From NCBI GenBank assembly GCA_902803745.1, contig CADCRB010000247.1, positions 1-6,516 on the forward strand: 6,516 bases of DNA. The letters run 5' to 3'. Positions 6,364 through 6,516 of the stretch are shown here, one piece after another. Every line of letters begins with the position of its first letter. Position 1 is the first letter of the stretch. The notes beneath the pieces are model-generated. The model worked only from the letters and a program-made list of their open reading frames with translations. It was not told the DNA's origin and ran no database searches. Source of the stretch: an uncultured Lachnospiraceae bacterium. GTDB lineage: Bacteria > Bacillota > Clostridia > Lachnospirales > Lachnospiraceae. A program made the position numbers and the translations under genes.

Positions 6364-6516
6364 TCAATCAGACAGGAAACGGCATATACAAAGCTTTGAG
6401 CATATGTACGTAAAATGAAGCTACTGAAACCGGAAAGCTGTCCACCGCTGTCCGGCGTAGGGAATACTAAAAGATGGACTATGATAGTAGAAGGACGGGG
6501 GATAGGTTTTTGGACG

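Larger units (their letters stand above)
6197..6516 (+). ncRNA. ssrA: Transfer-messenger RNA (tmRNA), 3' end outside the window
   Basis: tmRNA rescues stalled ribosomes: it acts as an alanyl-tRNA, then as a short mRNA that adds a degradation tag, working with SmpB. The 5' end GGGGTAGTAATGGTCTCGACAGGG matches the conserved tRNA-like start of one-piece tmRNAs. The resume codon lies 87 bases in, a typical distance, and begins a 10-codon tag frame ending in TAA. Downstream sequence can form pseudoknots: CCTAAGG (6311-6317) with CCTTAGG (6347-6353) interlocks with CGTCAGT (6327-6333) and ACTGGCG (6357-6363). The last bases, GGTTTTTGGACG, correspond to the segment just before the T-arm. Only the T-arm and 3' acceptor strand are therefore missing, about 35-40 bases by comparison with family length. 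The acceptor 5' strand GGGGTAG predicts a CTACCCC-like complement beyond the window. Confidence 0.95.

Overview
The window looks like chromosomal DNA from a Gram-positive anaerobe of the Clostridia, most likely a Lachnospiraceae member such as the Butyrivibrio/Roseburia group. This is inferred from four things: moderate G+C, the style of the family 1 sugar-binding protein, the very large soluble PAS/GGDEF/EAL protein common in that group, and a one-piece tmRNA with a Clostridia-like tag. The genus cannot be fixed from the sequence alone. Everything supported is on the + strand.

Layout: (1) 1-1212 is the 3' part of a gene for an extracellular sugar ABC-transporter binding protein; its N-terminus lies before the window. 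It is closed by a hairpin-plus-T-tract terminator around 1243-1289. (2) 1317-2795 encodes a membrane-anchored diguanylate cyclase: TM, extracytoplasmic Cache-type sensor, TM, then a GGDEF domain with intact active and inhibitory sites. (3) 21 bases later, 2817-6140 encodes a 1107-residue soluble protein read as PAS, degenerate GGDEF, intact EAL, three PAS-like domains, and a second degenerate GGDEF. It is probably a c-di-GMP phosphodiesterase. (4) 6197 to the window end is ssrA (tmRNA), cut off before its T-arm and 3' acceptor strand. It has its own promoter in the 56-base gap and encodes the tag ADDNYALAAA.

Genes 2 and 3 form a likely two-gene c-di-GMP operon. An external signal sensed by the Cache domain would adjust synthesis at the membrane, and cytoplasmic signals sensed by the PAS domains and the non-catalytic GGDEF domains would adjust breakdown. 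The sugar-binding protein gene is separated from this pair by a terminator and a new promoter, so a functional link is only suggested by proximity. ssrA is a housekeeping gene whose position here is probably incidental. No mobile element, CRISPR array, prophage or tRNA gene was seen. The most unusual item is the multi-domain phosphodiesterase, with two differently decayed GGDEF domains placed before and after the EAL domain.
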